Source: Ghiorsea sp. | GTDB taxonomy: Bacteria > Pseudomonadota > Zetaproteobacteria > Mariprofundales > Mariprofundaceae | Length of the DNA: 64,000 nucleotides | NCBI GenBank assembly: GCA_030949605.1 | Contig: JAUZSH010000006.1 | Coordinates: forward strand, 83,404 to 147,403 | Direction: 5' to 3' | Shown: positions 48,796 to 57,439 of the stretch, in pieces | Layout: each line of letters begins with the position of its first letter | Numbering within the stretch: the first letter of the stretch is position 1 | Made by a program: the position numbers and the translations under genes | The notes under the pieces: model-generated | The model's database searches: none | Seen by the model: only the letters and a program-made list of their open reading frames with translations | Told to the model about the DNA's origin: nothing

Positions 48796-49197
48796 ATGAT
48801 TAAAAAAGTATTACTGAAGATCTTTCGTGAAGGTATAGGTGGATTAATGGCATTGGTTAGCTATCTCACCACCCCTTCCAAAGTGAAGCGAAGTTCAGAA
48901 GAGCAAGAAAAAGTTAATACCGAAGTGCAAAAGTTATCATTATACCAATATTTTACCTGCCCTTTTTGCATCAAAGTCCGTCGCCATATTCGCCGCCTTA
49001 ATTTGCCTATGGAATATCGCGATGCTCAAGTTCGTGGTGGAGAACATCGTAACACCTTGGAGCAAGAAGGTGGTGCGGCTAAAGTTCCTTGTTTGCGTAT
49101 TGAAGCAGATGGAAAGGTCATTTGGATGTATGAGTCCAATGATATTATTGCATACCTCAACAAGCATTTTGATCCAACATTCAAACCCAACAGCTAA
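48796..49197 (+). CDS. Glutaredoxin-like protein with N-terminal hydrophobic segment
   Basis: The 133-residue protein has a hydrophobic N-terminus (GIGGLMALVSYLTTP) and then a glutaredoxin fold from about residue 48 (LSLYQYFTCPFCIKVRRHIRRLNLP). The redox motif is CPFC, the KVPCLRI segment supplies the cis-Pro loop, and the C-terminus is WMYESNDIIAYLNKHF. It may be membrane-attached and reduce glutathione mixed disulfides. The response regulator gene begins 10 bases downstream. Confidence 0.85.
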   Translation: MIKKVLLKIFREGIGGLMALVSYLTTPSKVKRSSEEQEKVNTEVQKLSLYQYFTCPFCIKVRRHIRRLNLPMEYRDAQVRGGEHRNTLEQEGGAAKVPCLRIEADGKVIWMYESNDIIAYLNKHFDPTFKPNS

Positions 49198-49207
49198 TCC
49201 ATTAACC

Positions 49208-49870
49208 ATGCCATTGCCAGCCATGTATTCAGCTCTATTGCTTGAAGATGAAAAGCCTGCCCGCGATCATTTGGCGGCAGCCATTGCAATGCATCCACAA
49301 CTCAAGCTGGTGGCTGCTGTTAGTAGCTGCCAAGAAGCTTTAATCTCGCTAGAAAAACATCAACCTGATATTCTTATTTCAGATTTAGGTTTGCCTGATG
49401 GTCATGGTGTCAAGGTGATTCGCGAAGCCAAACGCTTGTATCCCAATATTGAAGTTTTAGTGGTAACAATGTACGCTGATGAAGAGCATGTGGTGGAAGC
49501 ATTGGAAGCAGGTGCAAGTGGCTACTTACTCAAACGCCAAGCTTTTGAAGAGCTGAGTGAAGCGATCATGACTCTGATGCGAGGAGAGTCTGCTATTAGC
49601 CCAGAAGTGGCGCGCTTTCTACTCAAACGTTTCAACCCCACTCAACACATCAAAGTCAACATCAAAAATCCACTAACCCCTCGTGAACATGAAGTTTTAA
49701 AGTGGATTGCTAAAGGCTATAGCTACGATGAAATTGCTGGCATACTAGACGTATCTTCCAACACCATTCGCACACATATCCGAAGTGTTTATAAAAAATT
49801 AGCTGTCAAGTCACGCTCTGAAGCGGTCTTTGAAGCCACCAACTTAGGTATCATCAACTTGAACGATTAA
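49208..49870 (+). CDS. NarL/FixJ-type response regulator (orphan)
   Basis: The 220-residue protein has a receiver domain (residues ~6-125; phospho-acceptor Asp in DILISDLGLPDG, Lys in GYLLKRQ). A LuxR-type HTH follows (LTPREHEVLKWIAKGYSYDEIAGILDVSSNTIRTHIRSVYKKL). It is a two-component output regulator. No sensor kinase gene is adjacent, so the partner is unknown. Start 49208 is likely; 49223 is possible. Its stop overlaps the dnaB stop by four bases in convergent orientation. Confidence 0.9.
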   Translation: MPLPAMYSALLLEDEKPARDHLAAAIAMHPQLKLVAAVSSCQEALISLEKHQPDILISDLGLPDGHGVKVIREAKRLYPNIEVLVVTMYADEEHVVEALEAGASGYLLKRQAFEELSEAIMTLMRGESAISPEVARFLLKRFNPTQHIKVNIKNPLTPREHEVLKWIAKGYSYDEIAGILDVSSNTIRTHIRSVYKKLAVKSRSEAVFEATNLGIINLND

Positions 49871-51258
49871 AATCCTGAATGGTCACCATTAGAGAAGTTT
49901 TCAAAACGGGTAAACTCTTTTAAAAAGGTAAGTCGTGTTGTACCAATCGGACCATTACGTTGCTTGGCGATGATAATTTCAGCAATACCTTCATTTTCAG
50001 GCTTCTGATTATAAACCTCATCACGGTAAATAAACATAATCACATCAGCATCTTGCTCAATTGCACCCGATTCACGCAAATCAGACATCATGGGGCGTTT
50101 ATCTGCGCGTGATTCCAATGAACGGTTAAGCTGAGACAAAATAATAATCGGAACATCCAACTCTTTGGCTAACCCCTTGAGCGAGCGCGTCATTTCACTG
50201 ATTTCTAAATCTTTGCGGTCTGCATTGGCATTGCCTGTCATCAACTGAAGATAATCAATCAGCACCAAGTCCAAACGTCCTTGCTCTCGTTTTAAACGAC
50301 GACATTTGGAACGCACTTCAAGCACTGAAATACTGGGTGTATCATCAACAAAGATGGCCGCTTCAGAAAGTTTCCCTGTACCTGAGGCAAGCTTGCGCCA
50401 ATCATCGCTGGCAAAACTACCCGTACGCATTTTAGACATATCCACTCGGGATTCTGCAGCCAACAAGCGCATACCAATTTGTTGCGCAGACATTTCCAAA
50501 GAAAATACAGCAACAACATTTTTCTCTACGTCACGAATGGCAGCATTCTGTGCTAAATTCATCACAAATGCTGTTTTACCCATACTTGGGCGACCAGCAA
50601 TAACAATCAAGTCACCACGTTGCAAACCTGCCGTTTTTTCATCCAAGTCTGTAAAACCTGTGGCAATACCTGTAATTTTACGTTGGTCTTCATAGCGGCG
50701 CTGCAGCTCTTGATAACCTTCTTGAATCAGCTCTTTCAAACCTTGAAATGTGGGTTTGGTTTTCGTAAAGCTTTCAGATACTGCAAGGATTTGCGATTCG
50801 GAAGCATCCAAATGTTCACCCACAGGTTTAATGGGGTTTTCATAAACTTCCTGAGATATTTTACTGCAAACTTTCAGCAGCTGCCTAAGAATCGCACGTT
50901 CACGCACAATTTCAGCGTAATAACGTACGTTGGCAGACGTTGGGATAAGTGAAATCAAGTCGCCAAGATAGGCTTCACCACCACATTGTTCCAATTCACC
51001 AGAACGCTCTAAATAGTCTTTGACTGTGAGTGCATCAACAGGATTATTTTGACCCGCTAGTGATTGAATCGCATTAAAAATATAACCATTGGCTGCCACA
51101 TAAAAATGATCGGGCAATAAAATACCTTCAAGTCGCTCTAACGCCTCTGGATCGAGCATAACTCCGCCCAATACTGCACACTCAGCATCACGAGCATGAG
51201 GAGGAACTCGCTCGCGCAAATCTAATTCACGCGGCGATATCCTTCCCTCATCAATCAA
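49867..51258 (-). CDS. dnaB: Replicative DNA helicase
   Basis: A 463-residue DnaB. The N-terminal domain (PPHARDAECAVLGGVMLDPEAL) is followed by the RecA-like domain with Walker A IAGRPSMGKTAFVMNLA. LVLIDYLQLM is the Walker B region, and ILSQLNRSLESRADKRPMMSDLRESGAIEQDADVIMFIYRDE holds motif H4 and the Arg finger region. It unwinds DNA at the fork. The start overlaps rplI by four bases. The DciA-like protein at 413-922 is a plausible loader. Confidence 0.97.
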   Translation of the reverse strand: MIDEGRISPRELDLRERVPPHARDAECAVLGGVMLDPEALERLEGILLPDHFYVAANGYIFNAIQSLAGQNNPVDALTVKDYLERSGELEQCGGEAYLGDLISLIPTSANVRYYAEIVRERAILRQLLKVCSKISQEVYENPIKPVGEHLDASESQILAVSESFTKTKPTFQGLKELIQEGYQELQRRYEDQRKITGIATGFTDLDEKTAGLQRGDLIVIAGRPSMGKTAFVMNLAQNAAIRDVEKNVVAVFSLEMSAQQIGMRLLAAESRVDMSKMRTGSFASDDWRKLASGTGKLSEAAIFVDDTPSISVLEVRSKCRRLKREQGRLDLVLIDYLQLMTGNANADRKDLEISEMTRSLKGLAKELDVPIIILSQLNRSLESRADKRPMMSDLRESGAIEQDADVIMFIYRDEVYNQKPENEGIAEIIIAKQRNGPIGTTRLTFLKEFTRFENFSNGDHSGF

Positions 51259-51704
51259 GTCGCTTCAGCTTCCACAACGATTTTAATCGTTGCAACCACA
51301 TCAGGGTGTAAACGAACACGGAATGTTTGATCACCTACCGCTTTGATTGGCTCATCTTGTAAAATGTCACGACGTGCAACATCAAAGCCTTCCAGATTAA
51401 CCAGCTCAGCCAATTCATTTGCACCAATTGAACCATACAAGTGTGTGCCATCGGAAGTCGCACGGGTCACTGTCAGATCCAAAGCAGACATTTTTTCTGC
51501 TGCAACCTGCGCTGTTTCCAACACGTTTCGCTGCTGCTCTTCCAATACTGAACGGCGACGTTCAAATACTTTACGATTCCCTGCATTTGCAGGCACAGCT
51601 TTTTGTTGCGGAAGAAGGAAGTTGCGACCATATCCAGCACGAACTTTAACTTCATCACCAACGTTACCAAGTCCTTCTACACGTTCCAAAAGAATTAATT
51701 CCAT
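51255..51704 (-). CDS. rplI: Ribosomal protein bL9
   Basis: The 149-residue protein begins MELILLERVEGLGNVGDEVKVRAGYGRNFLLPQQKAVPA, the canonical bL9 N-terminal domain. A long helix (RRSVLEEQQRNVLETAQVAAEKM) and a C-terminal domain with RLHPDVVATIKIVV follow. The ATG at 51704 is better placed after AGGAG than the ATG directly before it. It overlaps DUF2232 and dnaB at its two ends. Confidence 0.96.
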   Translation of the reverse strand: MELILLERVEGLGNVGDEVKVRAGYGRNFLLPQQKAVPANAGNRKVFERRRSVLEEQQRNVLETAQVAAEKMSALDLTVTRATSDGTHLYGSIGANELAELVNLEGFDVARRDILQDEPIKAVGDQTFRVRLHPDVVATIKIVVEAEAT

Positions 51705-52708
51705 CATTTTTCTCCTGTTGCCGAAATCAACTTTCGACGAAAATTAAACCACATATCAAGTAGTCCAATGAGCGTGAAAACCACCACCACAAAGGACCAA
51801 AAAAACAACATTATGTACATCACAACAATGGTATTGATCATTTCCCGACTTTTCAGCCATGCATGAACAACCATCACACCTTGCACCGCCAGCAGACCTG
51901 CCAATACAATCACACCACTTAAAGCTAAATATTGTAAATTTCCAGTTGCCAAGTTTGCAAAAGCAAGAAAAAGCAAGAGTACGTAAGCAACAATATTGGG
52001 CAAAGCAAAACTTAAAGTATCGCGCCCATCACCTTGGTAAAAACCATACTTCTGCGCAACATTTCGCGCATACATAAGACCTGTCCACCAAACGAACCAC
52101 AGCCCCAAGATAAAGAGTCCTGGGAAAACGCTAACCATTGTCGCTTGTAAGCTTTGCATCGAAGCAAGGTCTGATTTTGCTTCAGGTGGAATACCTGCAA
52201 GCATTTCATCAAACACAGGTTTGAACTGCTGTTGCACCAACAACTCCATACCTTCTGGACCCGCATTGAACAACATTGCAGTCGCAAAACCGATAAACAT
52301 CACCAAAGCCAAAATCCAACCTGCCTGCCCCAAACCTTTGCGCTGCATCGTTCGTGCGACAACAATAGGGAGGAGTACAAACAGCAGCATAAAAACAACA
52401 ACGACACCCATACTTCCAGATAAAATAAGAAGTAATAGTCCGCCTGCAATAGCTCCTGTTTGTAAGCCAAATTTGGATCCACCACCTAAACTTATCAAAG
52501 CAAACAAGCTGGGAACTGCAAGATGTAGCAACACACCAACCAATAAAAAGATAAGTGCAATGAACCCTAAGTTACCAAACAGTACATTAAACCAATATGC
52601 CGAAGTGAGCATAAACACTGACAACACAGCACAAAGCACACGGTTGGTTAAAAACAAGTCAAGCACTTTAGGCATGGCTATGCCTTGAGGTAAAGGTTCT
52701 TGACTCAT
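51704..52708 (-). CDS. DUF2232 (YybS-like) membrane protein
   Basis: The 334-residue protein has about eight hydrophobic segments and matches the DUF2232 pattern of multi-pass proteins encoded beside rpsR and rplI in many bacteria. Function is unknown. The region GMELLVQQQFKPVFDEMLAGIPPEAKSDL forms a soluble loop in the middle. The stop overlaps the rplI start by one base and rpsR lies seven bases upstream. Confidence 0.75.
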   Translation of the reverse strand: MSQEPLPQGIAMPKVLDLFLTNRVLCAVLSVFMLTSAYWFNVLFGNLGFIALIFLLVGVLLHLAVPSLFALISLGGGSKFGLQTGAIAGGLLLLILSGSMGVVVVFMLLFVLLPIVVARTMQRKGLGQAGWILALVMFIGFATAMLFNAGPEGMELLVQQQFKPVFDEMLAGIPPEAKSDLASMQSLQATMVSVFPGLFILGLWFVWWTGLMYARNVAQKYGFYQGDGRDTLSFALPNIVAYVLLLFLAFANLATGNLQYLALSGVIVLAGLLAVQGVMVVHAWLKSREMINTIVVMYIMLFFWSFVVVVFTLIGLLDMWFNFRRKLISATGEK

Positions 52709-52715
52709 GATTTAA

Positions 52716-53066
52716 TTACTTGTGATGTAAAGGTGTGAATGCCAACAATGCCAATACACGTGCGCGTTTAATCGCAGTTGTTAATTGACGCTGATGTTTT
52801 GCACAAGTGCTTGTCACACGAGACGGAATGATTTTATGACGCTCTGAAATAAATTGCGCTAAAAGCACGGGATCTTTGTGATCAACGGTTAGGCTTGTAT
52901 CTGCACAGAATTTACAAAACTTACGACGGCGCTGGAATTTTCCACCACGTCCACCAGGACCACGACGTTGTGGGCGCGCAGGACGCGCTCCATCAGTACG
53001 CGCAGGGCGAGCATCTGTTCGTGTAGCGGGTGCTGCTTCTTTTTTTACTGTATTTTCTTCACTCAT
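52716..53066 (-). CDS. rpsR: Ribosomal protein bS18 with long N-terminal extension
   Basis: Residues ~45-116 are a normal bS18 (RRRKFCKFCAD, DPVLLAQFISERHKIIPSRVTSTCAKHQRQLTTAIKRARVLALLAF). The first ~44 residues are an Ala/Arg/Pro/Gly-rich basic extension (PARTDGARPARPQRRGPGGRGG). Typical bS18 is about 75 residues. The CxxC and later Cys are compatible with zinc binding. Start 53066 is taken; the 5-residue longer frame overlaps priB more. Confidence 0.94.
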   Translation of the reverse strand: MSEENTVKKEAAPATRTDARPARTDGARPARPQRRGPGGRGGKFQRRRKFCKFCADTSLTVDHKDPVLLAQFISERHKIIPSRVTSTCAKHQRQLTTAIKRARVLALLAFTPLHHK

Positions 53067-53376
53067 TCTTATTCTCCTCAATCTTCTGAAATGTTATATC
53101 ATTCACCCAAACTTCAACCTGACCCCAACGCTGCTGCCCATCGCGACTATAATAACGGCGGCGAAGCTCACCTTGAACATAAATAGTCTGTCCTTCGAGC
53201 TTCAGCAGCCTTTCAGCATACTCACCTTCTGCGCGTAGCGGCATGGGTTGCTCATCTATCATCGTTGCTCGTTTCTGCCCTAAATGTGGGCGGTCAACAA
53301 TCAAAGATGCAACAATAGCAAGGCTTCCATCAGGCATCCAGCGATCATGAATGTCTGCAACGACACCATGAAGCAC
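53059..53376 (-). CDS. priB: Primosomal replication protein PriB / single-strand-binding OB-fold protein
   Basis: The 105-residue OB-fold protein lies between rpsF and rpsR, the classical position of priB. The in-frame GTG at 53376 (MLHGVVADIHDRW...) lies just after the rpsF stop and is the only start that avoids a large overlap; a nearby ATG is in the wrong frame. LAIVASLIVDRP and IYVQGELRRRYY follow the SSB/PriB strand pattern. It probably acts in replication restart. Overlap with rpsR is eight bases. Confidence 0.78.
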   Translation of the reverse strand: MLHGVVADIHDRWMPDGSLAIVASLIVDRPHLGQKRATMIDEQPMPLRAEGEYAERLLKLEGQTIYVQGELRRRYYSRDGQQRWGQVEVWVNDITFQKIEENKNE

Positions 53377-53383
53377 AACATGA

Positions 53384-53830
53384 TTAGCCTTCAGATTTTT
53401 CCTCAGATTTACTTTCAACTTCCACGGCGACTTCTTCTTTCTTTTTAGTTTCTTCTTTGTTTTTAGTTTCCGCTTTGTTTTCTTCTGTCTTGCTATCTTC
53501 AGAAGCAACAACACGGCGACGCAACAACGGCGAAGGGTCATTAGACAATTCAGTGATACTTGTTGTTAAGAAGCGTAGAACACGCTCATCCAAGCGTAAA
53601 GTTTCATCAATCATTTTAGACACATCGCCAGCACCATCAGTGACAAGCAACGTGTAATGACCACGGTTACGTTTTTGGATAGAATAAGCAAGTGGACGAG
53701 ATCCCCAGTATTCGCGTTTCACGATACGGGCTCCATCTTTTTCAATTTTATCGACCAATTCATTGGTCATGATTTCGGTATTTTCCTGAGAAATATCAGG
53801 GTTTACGATAAATACTGTTTCGTAATACAT
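53384..53830 (-). CDS. rpsF: Ribosomal protein bS6 with charged C-terminal tail
   Basis: The 148-residue protein starts MYYETVFIVNPDISQENTEIMTNELVDKIEKDGARIVKREYWGSRPLAYSI, a clear bS6, after an AAGAGGAGCGCT ribosome binding site. After ~105 residues it continues into a ~40-residue Lys/Glu-rich tail (KTEENKAETKNKEETKKKEE). Longer acidic tails occur on some bS6 proteins (E. coli adds glutamates). It starts the rpsF-priB-rpsR-DUF2232-rplI-dnaB run. Confidence 0.95.
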   Translation of the reverse strand: MYYETVFIVNPDISQENTEIMTNELVDKIEKDGARIVKREYWGSRPLAYSIQKRNRGHYTLLVTDGAGDVSKMIDETLRLDERVLRFLTTSITELSNDPSPLLRRRVVASEDSKTEENKAETKNKEETKKKEEVAVEVESKSEEKSEG

Positions 53831-53955
53831 AGCGCTCCTCTTGGTATGATTATCTTCTGATAATCGTTGCTTCGAAACATTTTTAGGCGCGTTCAAAGCA
53901 AGGTTATTTTAGTGTCACTGCATGTCACAGCGAGCGGCACTATAAGAGCTACCCT

Positions 53956-53974
53956 CCCCTTGTCAAACAAGGGG
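53956..53974. terminator. Stem-loop downstream of nadE
   Basis: CCCCTTGT and ACAAGGGG pair around a three-base loop between nadE and rpsF. It is not followed by a clear T run on the minus strand, so it may be a weak terminator or an mRNA-processing structure for the rpsF leader. Confidence 0.4.
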
Positions 53975-54002
53975 TTCTAAATTCAGCAAAATTAAAAGCT
54001 TT

Positions 54003-55607
54003 CTAAACATCATTAAAAGCATGCGTAATTGGGTAACGTCTATCGCGCCCAAAGGCACGCTCAGTAATTTTAATACCTGGTGGTGACTGGCGGCGTTTGT
54101 ATTCGGCAAGGTTGAGCAGGCGAACAATACGCTCAACCTCTTTTTCATCATAACCTAGTGCTGAAATTTCAGACACACTCATACTGTCTTCAATGCTGGC
54201 TTTAAGAATAGCATCCAACACATCATAATCGGGTAACGAATCCGAGTCTTTTTGGTCTGGCCTCAGCTCTGCGGATGGTGGTTTGTCTATCGTGTTTTGC
54301 GGGATAACAACTTGCTCTTGATTCAAATAATGACACAAGGCAAACACATCCATCTTGTACACATCTTTAAGCACAGCAAAACCACCCGCCATATCACCAT
54401 ACAAGGTGGCATAACCCACTGCCATTTCGGACTTATTGCCCGTGGTGAGCAACATACGTCCTGTTTTGTTGGAAATCGCCATCAACAACACACCACGTGC
54501 ACGCGCTTGAATATTTTCTTCGGTCACATCAGGTTCTGATTTACCCCAAACTTTGAATGTATCCGCTAATGTATGTTCAATCGCAGATACACTTTCAGCT
54601 ATGGGCAGTGTAATACTTTCTATACCAAGCTTATCCACCAAATCTTGGGCATCTTTGATGGAATGGTCACTGGAAAATGATGATGGCAACAAAACCCCCA
54701 ACACATTATCTTTACCCAACGCATCCACTGCAATTTTTGCCGTCAAAGCCGAATCAATACCGCCTGACAAGCCAAGTACCACCTGGCGACTACCATTGCG
54801 TAACACATAATCTTTTGTACCCAAGACCAAGGCTTGGTATACCTGCTGCAAGCGATGTGGGATATCTTGAACAGAGTATTCAATATTGGCCAAGTCCACA
54901 TGACAACTTACAGATTCAAACAATGGTGCACGTAAGATTAAATTACCACATGCATCGACAACATGTGAACCGCCATCAAACACCACTTCATCTTGCCCGC
55001 CCACAGGGTTTACATACACCACAGGGCAAGCAAACTGCTTGGCTCGCTTGGCAGTTAAAGCCTCACGTTGCTGCTGTTTACCTTCATGAAACGGTGAAGC
55101 ATTCAAATTTAACCACACATCACAACTTTGCTTGGCTTGCTTTTGTGCCAAAGCATCATGCCATAAATCTTCGCAAACACCCAAGCCAATCGACCAACCA
55201 TCAACCTTCACAACCGCATGTTGACCATTGCCTGCAACAAAATAACGTTGCTCATCAAACACACCATAGTTGGGTAAACATTGTTTATCATAAGTGGCAA
55301 TCAGTTGACCTTGAAAGGCAATAAAAGCACTATTTTTTAAATGATTTCCATCGCGTCTTGGCGCACCAAACACCACAATAGTTTGTTTGCTTTGTCTGAT
55401 GATATGCTGCACCGCTTTGTCGACTTCATCCATAAAAGAAGATCGAAACAGTAAATCTTCTGGTGGGTAACCCGTCACCACCAATTCAGGAAACACCAAC
55501 AAATGAAAGTGTTGTTGTGCCGCTGCGCCCATAGCTCGGCAAACAAGTTGTGTATTGTTTATAATATCGCCTACACGCGGCACACATTGTTCTAATCGAA
55601 TTTTCAT
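54003..55607 (-). CDS. nadE: Glutamine-dependent NAD+ synthetase
   Basis: A 534-residue two-domain enzyme. The N-terminal nitrilase-type glutaminase domain (LLVFPELVVTGYPPEDLLF with Glu; VCEDLWHD with the catalytic Cys) supplies ammonia. The C-terminal synthetase domain has the VLGLSGGIDSALTAKIAVDALG P-loop and TTGNKSEMAVGYATLYGDMAGG. It makes NAD from deamido-NAD. The start at 55607 is chosen; a longer frame overlaps the divergent pabC gene. Confidence 0.95.
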   Translation of the reverse strand: MKIRLEQCVPRVGDIINNTQLVCRAMGAAAQQHFHLLVFPELVVTGYPPEDLLFRSSFMDEVDKAVQHIIRQSKQTIVVFGAPRRDGNHLKNSAFIAFQGQLIATYDKQCLPNYGVFDEQRYFVAGNGQHAVVKVDGWSIGLGVCEDLWHDALAQKQAKQSCDVWLNLNASPFHEGKQQQREALTAKRAKQFACPVVYVNPVGGQDEVVFDGGSHVVDACGNLILRAPLFESVSCHVDLANIEYSVQDIPHRLQQVYQALVLGTKDYVLRNGSRQVVLGLSGGIDSALTAKIAVDALGKDNVLGVLLPSSFSSDHSIKDAQDLVDKLGIESITLPIAESVSAIEHTLADTFKVWGKSEPDVTEENIQARARGVLLMAISNKTGRMLLTTGNKSEMAVGYATLYGDMAGGFAVLKDVYKMDVFALCHYLNQEQVVIPQNTIDKPPSAELRPDQKDSDSLPDYDVLDAILKASIEDSMSVSEISALGYDEKEVERIVRLLNLAEYKRRQSPPGIKITERAFGRDRRYPITHAFNDV

Positions 55608-55663
55608 GGGCAAAGTGTATCCGCCTTGATGCGTGATGGGTAGATTCTGTGTAAGCTTTGCCC

Positions 55664-56440
55664 ATGGCAGATGATTTGAACATCCAATATGTTGAAGGCT
55701 TAGACCGTGGTTTAAGTTATGCTGAAAGCTGCTTTGAGACTTTCCGTGTGCTTGATGGTTCAATATTCGCATGGGATTATCATTGGCAGCGGCTGCAACA
55801 AGGCTTGCAATGCTTTGGTATTGTTTTGACGAACCAACAACAGATTTTGCAACAATGTTTAAACGCAGCAAAGGATAAGAGTGCGGATTGTTTGGTTAGA
55901 CTAACGGTTTCAGGCGGTGACGCACCTTGGGGTTTAAAGCAGCAAGCCATACCCAAGATCTTTATTCAAAGCCTACCTTTTCAAGCTAAAAAGGCTGAAG
56001 TTCACTTACAAGGTGTTGAATATCCTTTTCCCCTAATGCCCAAAATTGCTAAGTTTACATCTGATTATGCTCTCACCCTTCGTGCATCGCAAAAATGGAA
56101 TTTAGATGGTGCAAACACGGCACTTGTTTACAAAGATGGTATGGTACTGGGTGGTATCACCGCCAATATTGCACTCTTTGTTGATGATCAATGGCTCACC
56201 CCTGAAGGTGAAGGCATTTTGGCAGGTACAGTTCGCCATTTCTTGGTTGAGCAAGGCTTGATTCAAGCACAAGTATGTCCTGTGAGCCTTTTAGAGCAAA
56301 CCCAAGCTGCGCTATTGCTCAATTCAGGAGCTTTTGTGCAGGTTGCTCATAGCATCAACGGTAAAACATTGGATACATCACACCCTTCCACTGCTGACTT
56401 ACAACATATCCTACAAAAGCAACAAGGTGTTCGGTTATGA
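55664..56440 (+). CDS. pabC: Aminodeoxychorismate lyase-like class IV aminotransferase
   Basis: The 258-residue fold-type IV PLP protein has GLSYAESCFETFRVLDG near the N-terminus and KIAKFTSDYALTLRA with the likely PLP Lys. The NTALVYKDGMVLGGITANIALF region matches PabC, which releases p-aminobenzoate for folate synthesis. The pabC-mltG neighbourhood is conserved widely and is present here with a four-base overlap. The start is ATG 55664. Confidence 0.88.
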   Translation: MADDLNIQYVEGLDRGLSYAESCFETFRVLDGSIFAWDYHWQRLQQGLQCFGIVLTNQQQILQQCLNAAKDKSADCLVRLTVSGGDAPWGLKQQAIPKIFIQSLPFQAKKAEVHLQGVEYPFPLMPKIAKFTSDYALTLRASQKWNLDGANTALVYKDGMVLGGITANIALFVDDQWLTPEGEGILAGTVRHFLVEQGLIQAQVCPVSLLEQTQAALLLNSGAFVQVAHSINGKTLDTSHPSTADLQHILQKQQGVRL

Positions 56441-57432
56441 AGAAGAAAGTTTTTATCATATTCGCCGTTGTGCTACTGGCTTTGGCAGGCGCAGCATTAT
56501 GGATACAATCTGAAATCAACCAACAACATAAGGTTTCACCCCAAGACATTGAAATCCCCAATGGTGCATCCAGCAAACGCATTGCAAGCATTTTAGAAGC
56601 GCACAAGGTTATCTCATCAGCAAGCCTATTTTCTTGGTACACGCGACTATCTGGACAGGCATCCATGCTCAAACCAGGGCTTTATCATTTTTCTGACACA
56701 CTGAATATGCCCCATGTGTTGAACATACTCACCCAAGGTAAAGTCTTACAATTTAAGGTGACCATTCCCGAAGGTTTACGCACGGATGAAATGCTTAACT
56801 TGCTGGCAGAAAAAACACAAACATCACACCAAGACTGGCAACATGCACTCAAAAATATCATTGGTAATGGCGAGCCTGAAGGTCTTTTTCTACCTGAAAC
56901 TTATATGTACAACAAACCCATCAACCCGAAAGAAATATTGCAGCAAATGTATAATGCTCGCGCCAAAGTTGAGGCAACACTTGCCCAAGAAAAAGGCTGG
57001 GATGAAGAGCAAATCAAACGCAATCGCATCATGGCATCCATTGTGGAAAAAGAGACTGCTTTGCCTAAAGAGCGCGTATGGGTATCGGCTGCGATTCATA
57101 ATCGCTTGAGCAAAAACATGCGTTTGCAAATGGATCCCACAGTCATTTATGGCATGTATCGCACACAAGGGTCATTTAACGGCAACATCAGACGCAAAGA
57201 TTTAAGAACGGATACACCTTGGAACACCTATACCCGCAACGGTATTCCACCCACACCCATTTGCAACCCAGGTGCTGGAAGCTTAAGAGCCACAGCATAC
57301 CCTGCGGATGTCGATTATCTTTATTTTGTCGCTGATGGTACTGGTGGTCACGCATTTGCCACAACATTGGCAGAACATAATGCCAATGTGCGCCAGTGGA
57401 TTAGGATTGAGAGAAAACTAAACCGCCATTAA
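56437..57432 (+). CDS. mltG: Endolytic murein transglycosylase
   Basis: A 331-residue inner-membrane protein with one N-terminal TM segment and a YceG/MltG domain. FKVTIPEGLRTDEML (LysM-like lobe), MASIVEKETALPKER with the catalytic Glu, and LQMDPTVIYGM plus YTRNGIPPTPICNPGAGSLRATAYP are conserved. It cleaves nascent glycan strands. It overlaps pabC by four bases and ends convergently seven bases from the CDF gene. Confidence 0.95.
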   Translation: MKKKVFIIFAVVLLALAGAALWIQSEINQQHKVSPQDIEIPNGASSKRIASILEAHKVISSASLFSWYTRLSGQASMLKPGLYHFSDTLNMPHVLNILTQGKVLQFKVTIPEGLRTDEMLNLLAEKTQTSHQDWQHALKNIIGNGEPEGLFLPETYMYNKPINPKEILQQMYNARAKVEATLAQEKGWDEEQIKRNRIMASIVEKETALPKERVWVSAAIHNRLSKNMRLQMDPTVIYGMYRTQGSFNGNIRRKDLRTDTPWNTYTRNGIPPTPICNPGAGSLRATAYPADVDYLYFVADGTGGHAFATTLAEHNANVRQWIRIERKLNRH

Positions 57433-57439
57433 ATCAGGT

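Noticed and set aside
53059..53541. The 160-codon frame as one protein with a Lys-rich N-terminus
   Set aside because: The Lys-rich part is an out-of-frame reading of the rpsF tail; the real priB start is the GTG at 53376.
54003..55871. NadE with an 88-residue N-terminal extension
   Set aside because: The extension overlaps the divergent pabC gene and is not protein-like; the ATG at 55607 gives a normal NadE.
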